Shown here one piece after another: positions 8,596 to 17,210 of a DNA stretch of 64,000 nucleotides. Under the pieces are notes generated by a model that saw nothing but the letters and a program-made list of their open reading frames with translations, had not been told where the DNA came from and did no database searches. Made by a program: the position numbers and the translations under genes. How positions within the stretch are numbered: position 1 is the stretch's first letter; every line of letters starts with the position of its first letter. Source of the DNA: Caldilineaceae bacterium bin5 (GTDB taxonomy: Bacteria; Chloroflexota; Anaerolineae; Caldilineales; Caldilineaceae); assembly GCA_002238445.1 (NCBI GenBank), contig MPML01000004.1, positions 124,001 through 188,000 on the forward strand. Direction: 5' to 3'.

Positions 8596-9512
8596 TCCCC
8601 TTCCTCGTAGTAGACCCAGCGTCTAGACAAGTAGAACTGGAACAGAGTAAAGCCTACAACAATGACGAAAAGCTCCCAGGCCAGAGCCGAAGCGTAGCCC
8701 ATGTTGAAGTACTGGAAGGCATTGCGATAGATGTTCAGGACCACAAATAGAGTAGCGTCCTGTGGTCCGCCTTCGGTCATGATCATCGCCGGCACAAACG
8801 ATTGGAAGGAGTTGATGATTGCGATCACCATGTTGTAGAAGATCAAGGGCGTCATCAGCGGCAGAATGACGTAGCGCAGACGGCCAAACGTGCCGGCCCC
8901 GTCCAGGCTGGCGGCCTCTTTCAGCGATTCCGGGATACTGCCCAATCCGGCGATGAAAATTACCATCTGGCGGCCAATCATCCAGAAGGACATGAAAATG
9001 AATGCCGGTTTGGTGAGGCGCGGTTCAAAGAGCCACATGCGCGGTTCAATGCCGAACCAGCCCAGTGCTTCGTTGAGAATGCCGAATTCCGGGTGCAGTA
9101 CCCGCTGCCAGACCACTGCGCTGGCAACCAAGGGCACGATAATCGGCATATAGAATCCTGCCCGGTAGAAGTCCCGGAAGCGGATCTTTTGGGTAAGAGC
9201 CAACGCCAGTGTGAAGGAGATCGTTAATTGGATGGGGACCGCGAAAATAGTATAAAAGGCGCTGTTATAGAGGCTGAGATTGACCTTTGGGTCTTTGAAC
9301 ATCTGCGCCAGATTGGCGAAACCGACAAATACAGGCGGGCGCAGAAGGTCCCATTCAACAAAGATCAGATAGACCGAATAGAACATCGGGAAGGCGATGA
9401 AGACCGAGAACCCGATGATAAACGGCGACGCAAACAGATAGCCGGCGATCCAATCCCGGAGTTGTCGTTTGGAGACGCGTCGTTTGCCGCTTACGGCAGC
9501 TGTTGCGGCCAT
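8592..9512 (-). CDS. ABC transporter permease, MalF/UgpA type
   Basis: A 306-residue permease partner of the preceding gene. It has a basic N-terminus (KRRVSKRQLRD), a first membrane segment starting FASPFIIGFSVFIAFPMF, and an EAA loop (ESLKEAASLDGAGTFGRLRY). The start ATG at 9510-9512 lies 13 nt downstream of a strong hairpin, so the ribosome-binding region is squeezed between hairpin and start; GAGGATC is the nearest purine-rich stretch. The order binding protein, MalF-type, MalG-type is the standard layout for sugar importers. Confidence 0.9.
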   Translation of the reverse strand: MAATAAVSGKRRVSKRQLRDWIAGYLFASPFIIGFSVFIAFPMFYSVYLIFVEWDLLRPPVFVGFANLAQMFKDPKVNLSLYNSAFYTIFAVPIQLTISFTLALALTQKIRFRDFYRAGFYMPIIVPLVASAVVWQRVLHPEFGILNEALGWFGIEPRMWLFEPRLTKPAFIFMSFWMIGRQMVIFIAGLGSIPESLKEAASLDGAGTFGRLRYVILPLMTPLIFYNMVIAIINSFQSFVPAMIMTEGGPQDATLFVVLNIYRNAFQYFNMGYASALAWELFVIVVGFTLFQFYLSRRWVYYEEGE

Positions 9513-9525
9513 GAATGATCCTCGA

Positions 9526-9561
9526 GGGGGCGGCGAAATGTATCGCCGCCCCCTGTTTTTT
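9526..9561 (-). terminator. Intra-operon hairpin between binding-protein and permease genes
   Basis: A perfect 11-bp GC-rich stem (9526-9536 with 9543-9553) with a 6-nt loop sits in the gap between the binding-protein stop (9575) and the permease start (9512). The run of Ts (9556-9561) follows the stem only on the + strand. On the transcribed minus strand there is no U-run, so here it is more likely a 3'-protecting hairpin that raises binding-protein mRNA above permease mRNA. Confidence 0.6.
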
Positions 9562-9574
9562 CTGCGAAACTTTC

Positions 9575-10969
9575 TTATCCCTGTCGCGCCCAGTGGGCAT
9601 CGAGCAGGGCCTGCACGCCTTCATTGAGCGCGGGAACGACGTCAGCAGCGGTTGCGCTGTTGGCCAGCATCGGATCCCAGGCAACCGGCTTCGCCACTTC
9701 GCTCCAGATCTGCCCGCGAGAGACGCCGCCGATTACGTCCACCTCAGAACGCAGGAAGGCGTTGCTGAAGGCGGCCGCGTTGGAGACACCGAAGCGCTCC
9801 TCAATCGTCGGGCCCCAGAAGTTTTCTACAAGCGACGCAGTATTGGGAATGCGGCCGGTAATGGTCGAATACGTCTTCTGGCCCTCTTCGCCGCCCATAT
9901 AGTGGACAAACCCCCAGGCAGCGTCAACCAAATCGCTCTTCGGTACGCACACGCCTTCAGCCCAACCGCGGTGGGGCCGGCTCTCGTCCGCCATCTGTGG
10001 CATTAACACCACGTCGAACTCAATCTCCTTCCCCTCTTCGCGCAGTTCGGGGCTATTCAGCCGCGGGAAGAACCAGGGCCCTTCATACTTCATGGCTGCG
10101 TTGCCGGTATCGATCGTGTTGGTGCCGCCTTCCAGATCGGCCGGTGTCGGCGAAATGCCCAGGCCGTACATGAAGTCCTGCGCCACAAACTGCAGAATCT
10201 CAATGATTTCCGGCTGGTCGTACATGGCCGTGCGGGGGTCAACCAACTCGTCAAATTCCTGCACGCCGGTGGCGCGGATCCAGTGGATGTCGCGGGCATA
10301 GCTGCCGTTGGCCTGATAGCCGTACATCTTGGAATCGCCGTCGGTGCTGGTGAGCTGCTCGGCAATGCTGACGAAGTCTTCAAAGGTCCAGTCGTCGGTT
10401 GGATAGGCAACGCCGGCCTCGTCAAATACGTTTTTCGCATAGAACATAACCATCACGCCGGACTGGAGCGGAATCAGGTAGCGGCTTCCGTCGCGGCGTG
10501 TACTGAACTCGATGCTGTCTACGCCCTCAGGATAGGGGCCGGTGAAGTTGTCCCGTTCGACATAGGCGTCGATGGGCGCCAACAGTCCGGCATCGCTGAA
10601 TGGTTGCCATTCCCAACCCTGGAAAGAGGCCACTTCAGGCACGACACCGCCTGCGAATGTGGTCTGCAACTTGGTGTAATAATCCACACCGGTGCCGCTA
10701 ATAGAGGGCTTTATCGTAACGTTCGGGTTCAGCTCGGTATATGCATTCCCCAGCGCTTCCCACGCGGGAATGTCAGAGGCGTCGCCCCAGGCGAAAAAGT
10801 CGAGTTCGATATCCTCGGCGGCAGGGGCTGAGCCGCCTGTTCCGCCGCTGTCCGCGGGCGCCGGCGCCGGACACGCCGCCAGCAACAATGTTGTGGAGCC
10901 GATGCCGATTCCTTGCAGAAACGAGCGTCGGGAAACTTGGCGTTTCCTGCTCCGTTGGGCGTCTGTCAT
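9575..10969 (-). CDS. ABC sugar-type solute-binding lipoprotein with Tat signal
   Basis: A 464-residue extracellular solute-binding protein, family 1. The N-terminus has a twin-arginine motif (SRRSFLQG, residues 13-20), a hydrophobic stretch and a lipobox ending in Cys33 (LLLAAC), followed by a Pro/Ala/Gly linker. This predicts folding in the cytoplasm, Tat export and lipid anchoring on the outer face of the membrane. The mature part shows typical elements such as FFAWGDASD, the MKYEGPWFFPRLN hinge region and DAAWGFVHYMGGEEGQK near the C-terminus. AAGGAGGG precedes the start. It is the first gene of the importer operon running to 7645. Confidence 0.92.
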   Translation of the reverse strand: MTDAQRSRKRQVSRRSFLQGIGIGSTTLLLAACPAPAPADSGGTGGSAPAAEDIELDFFAWGDASDIPAWEALGNAYTELNPNVTIKPSISGTGVDYYTKLQTTFAGGVVPEVASFQGWEWQPFSDAGLLAPIDAYVERDNFTGPYPEGVDSIEFSTRRDGSRYLIPLQSGVMVMFYAKNVFDEAGVAYPTDDWTFEDFVSIAEQLTSTDGDSKMYGYQANGSYARDIHWIRATGVQEFDELVDPRTAMYDQPEIIEILQFVAQDFMYGLGISPTPADLEGGTNTIDTGNAAMKYEGPWFFPRLNSPELREEGKEIEFDVVLMPQMADESRPHRGWAEGVCVPKSDLVDAAWGFVHYMGGEEGQKTYSTITGRIPNTASLVENFWGPTIEERFGVSNAAAFSNAFLRSEVDVIGGVSRGQIWSEVAKPVAWDPMLANSATAADVVPALNEGVQALLDAHWARQG

Positions 10970-11420
10970 TGTTCCCTCCTTAGGTGGGTCAACTTCGGAC
11001 CAGAATTCAGATTATGAACCTATGGACGGCCCGCGGTGTGGCGGCAACTCGCTGAGGATCGTGAAGCCGGCCCGTTGGGGCCACTCGGCATAGGATACAT
11101 CAACTGGCAGAATACGTCACAATTGGGCGGCTGCATGTAGGAGAACAGCAAAGTGGTCGCATTCATTAACCAACTACTAACCTCTTCATAATTTGCACTT
11201 ATTTTCGAACCTGTAGGATTGTCTTTCAATGCAGATATCCTTAAGTTTCAAATCCATCCACACTGGCCGAGAAAGTTTCAAACTGTCTTGCGGCCTGGTG
11301 CAAATGGCATTCGATGAACACGAAGGCTGAAGGGTCTTGGCCTGTTTTCGGGAATGGGCCCTGTTGCGTCTGTACAAACCTTTCAATTCGCCAGTAGGAT
11401 TCCAGCGAAGGTAACCTCTC
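10970..11420. other. Intergenic region between divergent importer and aquaporin genes
   Basis: 451 bp separating the minus-strand importer from the plus-strand aquaporin, so it should carry both promoters. The middle part (about 11100-11300) is more AT-rich than its surroundings. Beyond the ribosome-binding site of the binding-protein gene at about 10975-10982 I could not support a promoter hexamer pair, an RNA or a gene in it. Confidence 0.4.
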
Positions 11421-12095
11421 ATGGACTTGGTTCTGTTGCGGCGGACGGGCGCCGAATGCATCGGCGTATTCTTTCTTGTTCTGGCTGCCTGCGGGTCCGT
11501 CATGATTGGCGGGTTGACGGGCGCGTACGGACACATGGGCATGGCCTTCTCGTCAGGGCTTGTCGTAATGGTCATGGTAGCCGCGACCGGCCACCTGTCA
11601 ATGGCCCACCTGAACCCGGCAGTGACGCTGGCTTTTGCTCTTTCGGGTCACTTCCCGTGGCGCGAAGTGCCGGTCTACATCGTCGGCCAACTTACCGCAG
11701 CTATACTGGGAGCTGCCGTACTCCGGCTTATGTTTGGAAACGTTTTCGCACTGGGTGCCCATCTTCCGGCGGGACCGATTCTGCAATCTCTGGTCATGGA
11801 GGTCTTGATAACCGCCATCCTGATGTTTGTCATTGCGGCGGTAGCTACGGACCAACGTGCGCAGGGCCTGCCTGCTGCGCTTGCAATTGGTGGGGCAGTG
11901 GCGTTGAACATACTCTGGGCGGGCCCGATCAGCGGCGGGTCAATGAACCCTGCCCGTTCCTTCGGCCCGGTCCTGGTCTCCGGTGAATGGACGGCTCACT
12001 GGATCTACTGGCTCGGTCCGATATTCGGCGCGGCACTCGGGGCTTTCGCCTACGAATTCGTGCGCGGCAGCGAACCCGAAAAGAAGCAAGCCTAA
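11421..12095 (+). CDS. MIP family channel, aquaporin Z-like
   Basis: A 224-residue membrane channel with six hydrophobic segments and the two pore half-helices of the aquaporin family: LNPAVTL (NPA at 65-67) and MNPARSF (NPA at 176-178). The Arg directly after the second NPA is the selectivity-filter arginine. The short length, the second motif context GGSMNPARSFGP and the lack of the long glycerol-facilitator loop favour a water channel over GlpF. The role would be osmotic water flow across the inner membrane. It is a single gene with no functional link to its convergent neighbour. Confidence 0.88.
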   Translation: MDLVLLRRTGAECIGVFFLVLAACGSVMIGGLTGAYGHMGMAFSSGLVVMVMVAATGHLSMAHLNPAVTLAFALSGHFPWREVPVYIVGQLTAAILGAAVLRLMFGNVFALGAHLPAGPILQSLVMEVLITAILMFVIAAVATDQRAQGLPAALAIGGAVALNILWAGPISGGSMNPARSFGPVLVSGEWTAHWIYWLGPIFGAALGAFAYEFVRGSEPEKKQA

Positions 12096-12229
12096 CACAT
12101 GCTAACTTGGAAAATCTGTATTCCTCTGCTTGAACTGATAGGTGCTTGCAGGAGGTAAGAGGCGGGTAGGGTTTATTGCCCCATCGGCAGATCTTTCCGG
12201 CCACAGGACCCTTTGACCACCAACCAATA

Positions 12230-12961
12230 TCAGGCTACATCCTGATACGGACCTCGGTTTCCGGGAGGCATCAAGGAGGCGACTTGGGTCATGGCATTTT
12301 TGGCGAGGGCGTCAAAGTGTCTCCGTCTCTCGCTCCGAGGAAGGTCTTCGGGGATTGTCAGTGGCCCAAACGGTCTGCCAACACGTATTCTCACATGCGT
12401 CCTGCGAAACTTACGCAGGTTGACCAGAATCTTTTCTGTCCCCAGCACGGCTACGGGCAGGAGGCGAGACTGCGCCTGTGAAGCCAGCATGCCAACGCCT
12501 GATTGGGCGTGAATCAGTTTCGCGCTGTGGCGCGCCGTGTGACCGGCAATCCGTTCGATCCGCTCGCCCCGCTCCCGCGCCCCAGCCATGGAGGGATCGA
12601 TTCCCCCCTCAGGAAAAACGCCGATGGTACGGCCGTCCTTCAGCGCGGCCAGCGCAGCACGCATTGCCTTGCGATCCACCTGCCCCCGCCAGATCGGAAT
12701 CAAATTGAACGACCGGCTGAGAAAACGGAAAAAGCAGACGCGTTCTGTCTCAATGGCAAGCAGGAAAACGATGCGGACCGGCAGGAAGATCATGAGCAAA
12801 GGGCCGTCGAACCAGCTGAAGTGATTGGAAACGAGTATCAAGGCCTCGTTGCGCGGGAAGTTCTCCAGGCCCGTTACTGAAACAGAAACAAAAAGGCTAC
12901 TAATCAACCGGCCCAGGAACACAAGTATTGACTGGAGGATTCCCTGTAGAGAGGCGTACAT
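12230..12961 (-). CDS. 1-acyl-glycerol-3-phosphate acyltransferase-like protein
   Basis: A 243-residue PlsC-domain protein. The catalytic H-x4-D box is seen as NHFSWFDGP and the substrate-binding motif as FPEGGID. An N-terminal hydrophobic segment (LQSILVFLGRLISSLFVSVSV) would anchor it in the inner membrane. The family moves an acyl chain to the sn-2 position of lysophosphatidate in phospholipid synthesis; some members act on other acceptors. It lies 19 nt after the aldo/keto reductase gene on the same strand, so the two may be cotranscribed, although no shared pathway is evident. Confidence 0.85.
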   Translation of the reverse strand: MYASLQGILQSILVFLGRLISSLFVSVSVTGLENFPRNEALILVSNHFSWFDGPLLMIFLPVRIVFLLAIETERVCFFRFLSRSFNLIPIWRGQVDRKAMRAALAALKDGRTIGVFPEGGIDPSMAGARERGERIERIAGHTARHSAKLIHAQSGVGMLASQAQSRLLPVAVLGTEKILVNLRKFRRTHVRIRVGRPFGPLTIPEDLPRSERRRHFDALAKNAMTQVASLMPPGNRGPYQDVA

Positions 12962-12980
12962 GGCACCATTCTCCTCTAGG

Positions 12981-13943
12981 TCAGGCAGGTAGCGGCGCCG
13001 AAGCCGCGATCAGTCCGCTGTCCTGTAGTTCCTGCCACATCGCTGCAGGCGGCTCCACATCCCAGATGGCCCGGTTGTCGTCCGCCTCAGCTGACGTCGC
13101 CGAGCCGATAACGAGAGAGGCTATGGCGGGATGGGCCCCCGCGAAATGCAGGGCAGCAACGTGCAGGGGCACGCCATGCCCTGTCGTAATCTGCTGGAGG
13201 CGCCCCGCCTTTGCCAAGATCTCCTCCGGCGCGTCTTCGTAGTCGTATTTGGCTCCTGAAACCGGGCCTGTGGCCAGAATGCCACTGTTATACACGCCGC
13301 CTAGAAAGATGCTCACGTCGTTCTCCGTACACCAATCCAGGAAATTCAGCGAAGTCTGCTCCAGGAGCGTGTAGCGTCCGGCCAGCAGAAAACAGTTGAC
13401 GTCGATCTTCTTGGCGAATTCCCATTCCATCTCCCACTGGTTCATGCCTGCTCCCACCGCGCCGATGACCCCCTGCTCTCTCAGGTCCACCAGCGCAGGG
13501 AAGGCCTCGTCCAGCGCCTGCTGATTGTGAAATTCTTCATTCACGAAGTCGGGATCATGTACAAGAACAATGTCAACCCGGTCCATTCCCAATCGCTCGA
13601 GGCTGGCCTCAATGCTCTTCATTACGCCATCCCGACTGTAGTCGAAATAGATTGATCGGTCAGGACGCAGGATGCGGCCGATTTTGGTCTGGATAACCAC
13701 ATTATCGCGTGGAATGCCCCGCAACGCTTCGCCGAGTCGCCGCTCCGCTTCCCCCGCGCCGTACAGAGGAGCAGTGTCGAAGAAACGGATTCCATTTTCA
13801 TAGGATCGTCGGACTGTTTCGAGGGCCTCTTCATCGTCCAAATCACTGTAGAGATTTCCGATCGGTGCGGTGCCCATGCCCAATCTCGTAACTTGCAAGC
13901 TGGTGTTGCCGACCTGCGCGCTGGGAATTGTGTTAGCAGTCAT
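12981..13943 (-). CDS. Aldo/keto reductase
   Basis: A 320-residue TIM-barrel NAD(P)H-dependent oxidoreductase. The tetrad is readable: Asp and Tyr in RFFDTAPLYGAGEAERRLGEAL, Lys in VVIQTKIGR, and His in DIVLVHDPD. The C-terminal cofactor segment reads SLVIGSATSAEA. The GxGTAPIGNLY start and overall pattern resemble D-threo-aldose 1-dehydrogenase / L-fucose dehydrogenase relatives, so a sugar substrate is likely. It is the first gene of a possible two-gene unit with the PlsC-like gene. Confidence 0.87.
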   Translation of the reverse strand: MTANTIPSAQVGNTSLQVTRLGMGTAPIGNLYSDLDDEEALETVRRSYENGIRFFDTAPLYGAGEAERRLGEALRGIPRDNVVIQTKIGRILRPDRSIYFDYSRDGVMKSIEASLERLGMDRVDIVLVHDPDFVNEEFHNQQALDEAFPALVDLREQGVIGAVGAGMNQWEMEWEFAKKIDVNCFLLAGRYTLLEQTSLNFLDWCTENDVSIFLGGVYNSGILATGPVSGAKYDYEDAPEEILAKAGRLQQITTGHGVPLHVAALHFAGAHPAIASLVIGSATSAEADDNRAIWDVEPPAAMWQELQDSGLIAASAPLPA

Positions 13944-14108
13944 ATTGTCGCTCCATGTGGCGCCGATTGTTCACTGAGGATGGCGCACGAAATCCTGCGG
14001 GTTGCGCGCCAAGGCTCACGGGCTGCGGCGCGTGCCGGCGGCCTTATTCTGGTGCGTCTGCGCACACGAAGTGACGCCGCGTTCTATTTGGGGAGAACGG
14101 ACCTGAGT

Positions 14109-14166
14109 CCCCCCGTACTGTCGGATTCCTCCACAAATACGGGGGAAGAATTTGTGCCGGAGGAAT
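14109..14166. promoter_or_regulatory. Overlapping inverted repeats, possible RNA switch
   Basis: Segment A (14109-14117) pairs with B (14138-14145) through CCCCCGTA/TACGGGGG. Segment C (14025+100: 14125-14138) pairs with D (14150-14166) through TTCCTCCACAAAT against ATTTGTG-CC-GGAGGAA. C lies inside the A-B loop and D outside it, so A-B and C-D can form a pseudoknot or alternative folds. On the minus strand this would lie in the leader of the aldo/keto reductase gene. Confidence 0.3.
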
Positions 14167-14271
14167 TGTACAACAACTGGGGCCGTAATGCCACAGGCAA
14201 TTTCTCCACCAGAATGACGGCCAAATTACACCTGAGGCCGGTACACGCGGGGGTGCAAGGCAGGGAAAATG

Positions 14272-14479
14272 GTAACTACTAAGTAACAGTAGTTGACCAG
14301 CCAGTCATCCTTGGAACCATACAGGCTCTTGGTGACGCAACCGGTGTACAGCCGACGCCAAGCTCGCCAGCCAGCACGTTGCGAAGAGGGCACACGGTCG
14401 GTGAGGCATGTTTTTGTAGGGGGGCGTTGCGGGGGCGCAGGCCCTGCACAAGGGAGGGCCGAAGGCCCGACCGCCCAAA
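14272..14479 (+). mobile_element. Truncated MITE, copy 1 (IS66-type ends)
   Basis: The left end GTAACTACTAAG and the internal part (tract with GTTGCGGGGGCGCA, then the hairpin at 14456-14468) match the complete copies. The sequence stops matching directly after ACCGCCCAAA, so about 75 bp including the right terminal repeat is missing and no target duplication can be seen. The first 130 bp are most like copy 3 (59462-59746). It has no coding capacity. Confidence 0.8.
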
Positions 14480-14483
14480 ACTG

Positions 14484-14511
14484 CAGTGGTCAGTGGTTAG
14501 TGGTCAGTGAC
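14484..14511 (+). repeat. Tandem heptamer repeat
   Basis: Four adjacent 7-mers: CAGTGGT, CAGTGGT, TAGTGGT, CAGTGAC. They begin at the break point of the truncated MITE and may mark the rearrangement that removed its right end. Confidence 0.6.
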
Positions 14512-14644
14512 CGGAGGCGCTTTGGATTGTGAGGCGCGGCTGTTCGGATGGCCGCGAACTTGCGCTGGCTGAATTGTTTCGAACAGATAGGGAAAGAGCA
14601 GGCAGGCTTTTTGCGTTCTAGATTTGGGCCGTCACCGTTGACTA

Positions 14645-15865
14645 CTATATCAGCTGCGCGTGAAAGGCATCCATCTGCGGCAAAATCGTCTTCCACGAGA
14701 ACTGCGTTTCAACAAACGAACGGGCCGCTTCGCCAAGGGCGCGGCTGCGCTCTCCGCCGCCGGCCTGGTCGCGCAGCAGGGACACCACTGCGTCGGCGAA
14801 GGAAGCGGCGTCATCAGCGATCAGTATGTGCTCTCCATCCCGGACCGGGATCCCTTCTACACCCAGCGTCGTGCTTACAACCGGCCGCGCGCAGGCCAAT
14901 GCTTCCAAGACCTTGAAACGAGTGCCTCCGCCCACACGCATTGGCGTCACATATACCGACGCGCCATGTATGTAAGGAACGACATCGTCGACTTCACCGG
15001 TCAACTCTATGTCCGGCTCTGCCCGCAACCGGTCCAACCTGCGGTGAGGGTCCATGCCGACGATCTGCAGTTTTATATCCAGTTGGCTGCGGACACGAGG
15101 CAACACCTTCAGCCCGAACCATAGCATTGCATCCACATTGGGGCGATAGTCCATTTTGCCCGTGAAGACCAACGAAGGAGGGCTCTTTGGCAGCAGCGGT
15201 TGGGGAACATAGCGGGAGATTTCAATGCCGTTGGGCACATTCACGACCGGCCGCCGCGGCGCCAGCGAGGACAACATCCGCCGGTCCGGCTCGCTGACAG
15301 CAACGATACCATCTACGGCCTGACAGAATGCACGTTCATAGCGGTACAATTTCTGCCACTGCAGCCAGCTGTAGAACGCTGCCGGCCAGCGTGCTATGCT
15401 GCGGCCATCCATCAATGCTGCTCTCTTCTGCAGCAGGAATTCGGCGTTGTGATTGTCGAATACGACAAGGGGTCGATCTCCAGCCATCTGCAGAATCTGA
15501 AAGCCGTAAGGGACCATTTCCAAACCTTCGACTTGCACGAGGTCATAGGTCTTTTCTGCCAGCATACGTTCGAGCAGGGCGAAGGCATCTTTCTGTACCA
15601 GTCGCAGGCCCATGTCCGGTTTTCCAGTCACCAATGCGTCGAGCATGCGGCGGCTCAATCGCCTTTCGGGTTGCCTAAAGCCCTCTACGCGGATGCAAAG
15701 CTCAGCCAGTTTCGGTTCAGGCCAGCTCTTGTTTGCTGGCGCGAGGCAGGTGAAAAGATCCACTTCGTGCTTGGAAGCGAAGTGGCGTAACAGAAAGTAG
15801 TTGCGAAGTGTTGTGCCTTGGCGGGGAGGATAAGGGGACTGCGGTGTAAGCAGGAGAAGTTTCAT
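14645..15865 (-). CDS. Glycosyltransferase family 4 protein
   Basis: A 406-residue GT-B fold glycosyltransferase. The N-terminal domain begins MKLLLLTPQSPYPPRQGT, typical of GT4 enzymes that start with a glycine/proline-rich donor loop. The C-terminal domain has VNVPNGIEISRY, FTGKMDYRPNVDAMLWF and the donor-binding segment TRFKVLEALACARPVVST with a Glu that usually contacts the nucleotide sugar. It lacks a signal peptide, so it acts on the cytoplasmic face. It lies 9 nt after another GT4 gene in a two-gene operon, which suggests sequential sugar transfers onto the same glycan or glycolipid; the acceptor is unknown. Confidence 0.88.
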   Translation of the reverse strand: MKLLLLTPQSPYPPRQGTTLRNYFLLRHFASKHEVDLFTCLAPANKSWPEPKLAELCIRVEGFRQPERRLSRRMLDALVTGKPDMGLRLVQKDAFALLERMLAEKTYDLVQVEGLEMVPYGFQILQMAGDRPLVVFDNHNAEFLLQKRAALMDGRSIARWPAAFYSWLQWQKLYRYERAFCQAVDGIVAVSEPDRRMLSSLAPRRPVVNVPNGIEISRYVPQPLLPKSPPSLVFTGKMDYRPNVDAMLWFGLKVLPRVRSQLDIKLQIVGMDPHRRLDRLRAEPDIELTGEVDDVVPYIHGASVYVTPMRVGGGTRFKVLEALACARPVVSTTLGVEGIPVRDGEHILIADDAASFADAVVSLLRDQAGGGERSRALGEAARSFVETQFSWKTILPQMDAFHAQLI

Positions 15866-15874
15866 CGCCGCCGG

Positions 15875-17026
15875 TCAGGCTGAATTATGATGTACCGACG
15901 CGGCCGGCACGGCGGTCCCGCCGCAGACCATGCGGTAGACTTCCAGAGTTTCCGCCGCGGCACGGCCCCAGCTGAATACAGATGCTCGCTGCAGGCCTTT
16001 CTGGCACAGCTCTTGATGGAGTTCATCGTCGGTTAGAAGACGGTGCATGGCGACGGCGATCTCTTCCCAGTCTGCCGGATCGACAATCAGCCCGGCATCT
16101 CCGACCACCTCCGGCATGCTACTCGTGTTGCTTACGATGGTCGGTGTGCCACAGGCCATTGCTTCCAGCGGCGACAGGCCGAAGCCTTCGTAAAATGCCG
16201 GATGTACATGGCAACGTGCGCCGACGAACAGCTGATGGAGATCCTCATCAGGTACGCGATCCAAGAAAAAGGTGCTTTGACCAAGATCCAACTGTTCGAC
16301 CTTCCGATACACTTCCTCGTACAACCAGCCGGGTTTACCGGCCAGGACGAGGCCGGTGTCCTCCACGCTGTAACACTTCCGGAGATGGTGAAAGGCGTCC
16401 AGCAGGCCGCCCACATTCTTGCGCGGTTCAATGGTACTGACGAAAAAAATGTACTTTTCCGGGATACCGTACTTGTCCTGCATTGCCGCTCGGGATTGGG
16501 CTTTCGACAGTGGGCAGTAAAGGGACGCCGCGGCTTCGTAAATGACGCTGATCTTTTTGGGAGAAGCGCCGAGCCGACCAACTACATCGCTCTTGGTACT
16601 CTCGCTGGGCACGATAATGTGCTGGGCATGGCGCACTGCCTGGTCGATTTGGCTGTAGTAGGCGGCGTGGGACTCGGTCAGAAAGTGGGGCCAACGCAGG
16701 AAGGCGAGATCGTGAACGGTGATGACAGAGGGGACGTTGCTGTAAAGCGGTGGAATAAAGTCTGTGCTGTGGAGCAGGTCCAGCGAATGGAAAGATAACT
16801 CGGCCGCCAACATCTTTTGTTCAACGCGCGTATGCACCGGCGTGAACAGTGTGCGCCGTCTAAAATTGGGCGCAGTGGCCAGAGGTTTCCGCTGTTTGCG
16901 GTGCTGGAAAACTGTGTACGTAGTTTCCCGATCCAGCTGCGCAAGCTCTTCTATGAGATGCGTCGTATAGCGACTGATTCCTGCAGGCTGGTGGTAACTG
17001 AGCCTGGCGTCAATGCCAACTCGCAT
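15875..17026 (-). CDS. Glycosyltransferase family 4 protein
   Basis: A 383-residue GT-B glycosyltransferase similar to mannosyltransferases of O-antigen synthesis. Visible markers are GIDARLSYHQPAGISRY at the N-terminus (acceptor/glycine loop), ITVHDLAFLRWPHF, FVSTIEPRKNVGGLL (start of the donor domain) and HPAFYEGFGLSPLEAMACGT, the EX7E motif region with catalytic and nucleotide-contacting glutamates. It is the first gene of the pair with 14645-15865 and is preceded by a near-consensus promoter at 17162-17190. The role is probably surface polysaccharide or glycolipid assembly. Confidence 0.9.
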   Translation of the reverse strand: MRVGIDARLSYHQPAGISRYTTHLIEELAQLDRETTYTVFQHRKQRKPLATAPNFRRRTLFTPVHTRVEQKMLAAELSFHSLDLLHSTDFIPPLYSNVPSVITVHDLAFLRWPHFLTESHAAYYSQIDQAVRHAQHIIVPSESTKSDVVGRLGASPKKISVIYEAAASLYCPLSKAQSRAAMQDKYGIPEKYIFFVSTIEPRKNVGGLLDAFHHLRKCYSVEDTGLVLAGKPGWLYEEVYRKVEQLDLGQSTFFLDRVPDEDLHQLFVGARCHVHPAFYEGFGLSPLEAMACGTPTIVSNTSSMPEVVGDAGLIVDPADWEEIAVAMHRLLTDDELHQELCQKGLQRASVFSWGRAAAETLEVYRMVCGGTAVPAASVHHNSA

Positions 17027-17161
17027 AGTCTCGACAGTTCTAATGAGGGGACAGTTTGTCCTACGCGCCTCCAGGTTGCGGATTCAAATGAAATCGGCAC
17101 CTAGCGACCGTGTTGCCGGGCGGGGTGGGGTATCCCGCTCCCGAAGTCACAATCACCTTTT

Positions 17162-17190
17162 ATTGTATCATTTGTCTGAAATCGGGTCAA
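17162..17190 (-). promoter_or_regulatory. Sigma70-type promoter for the glycosyltransferase operon
   Basis: On the minus strand TTGACC (17190-17185) and TACAAT (17167-17162) are separated by exactly 17 nt. Transcription would start near 17155, giving a leader of about 130 nt before the start codon at 17026. Confidence 0.6.
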
Positions 17191-17210
17191 ATAAACTTAC
17201 AGACTTGCTC

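Larger units (their letters stand above)
13944..14644. other. 701-bp gene-free stretch
   Basis: This holds a pair of mutually overlapping inverted repeats (14109-14166), a truncated MITE (14272-14479) and a short heptamer repeat (14484-14511), each listed separately. The open frames in it show no family features and run through the repeats, so I call no gene. Confidence 0.5.

Noticed and set aside
13893-14282. 129-codon plus-strand frame upstream of the truncated MITE
   Set aside because: It begins inside the aldo/keto reductase gene on the other strand, crosses inverted repeats and ends in the MITE; no recognisable domain.
17070-17110. GATTCAAAT sequence resembling a tRNA T-loop
   Set aside because: The flanking bases do not form a T stem and no acceptor or anticodon arms could be found around it.
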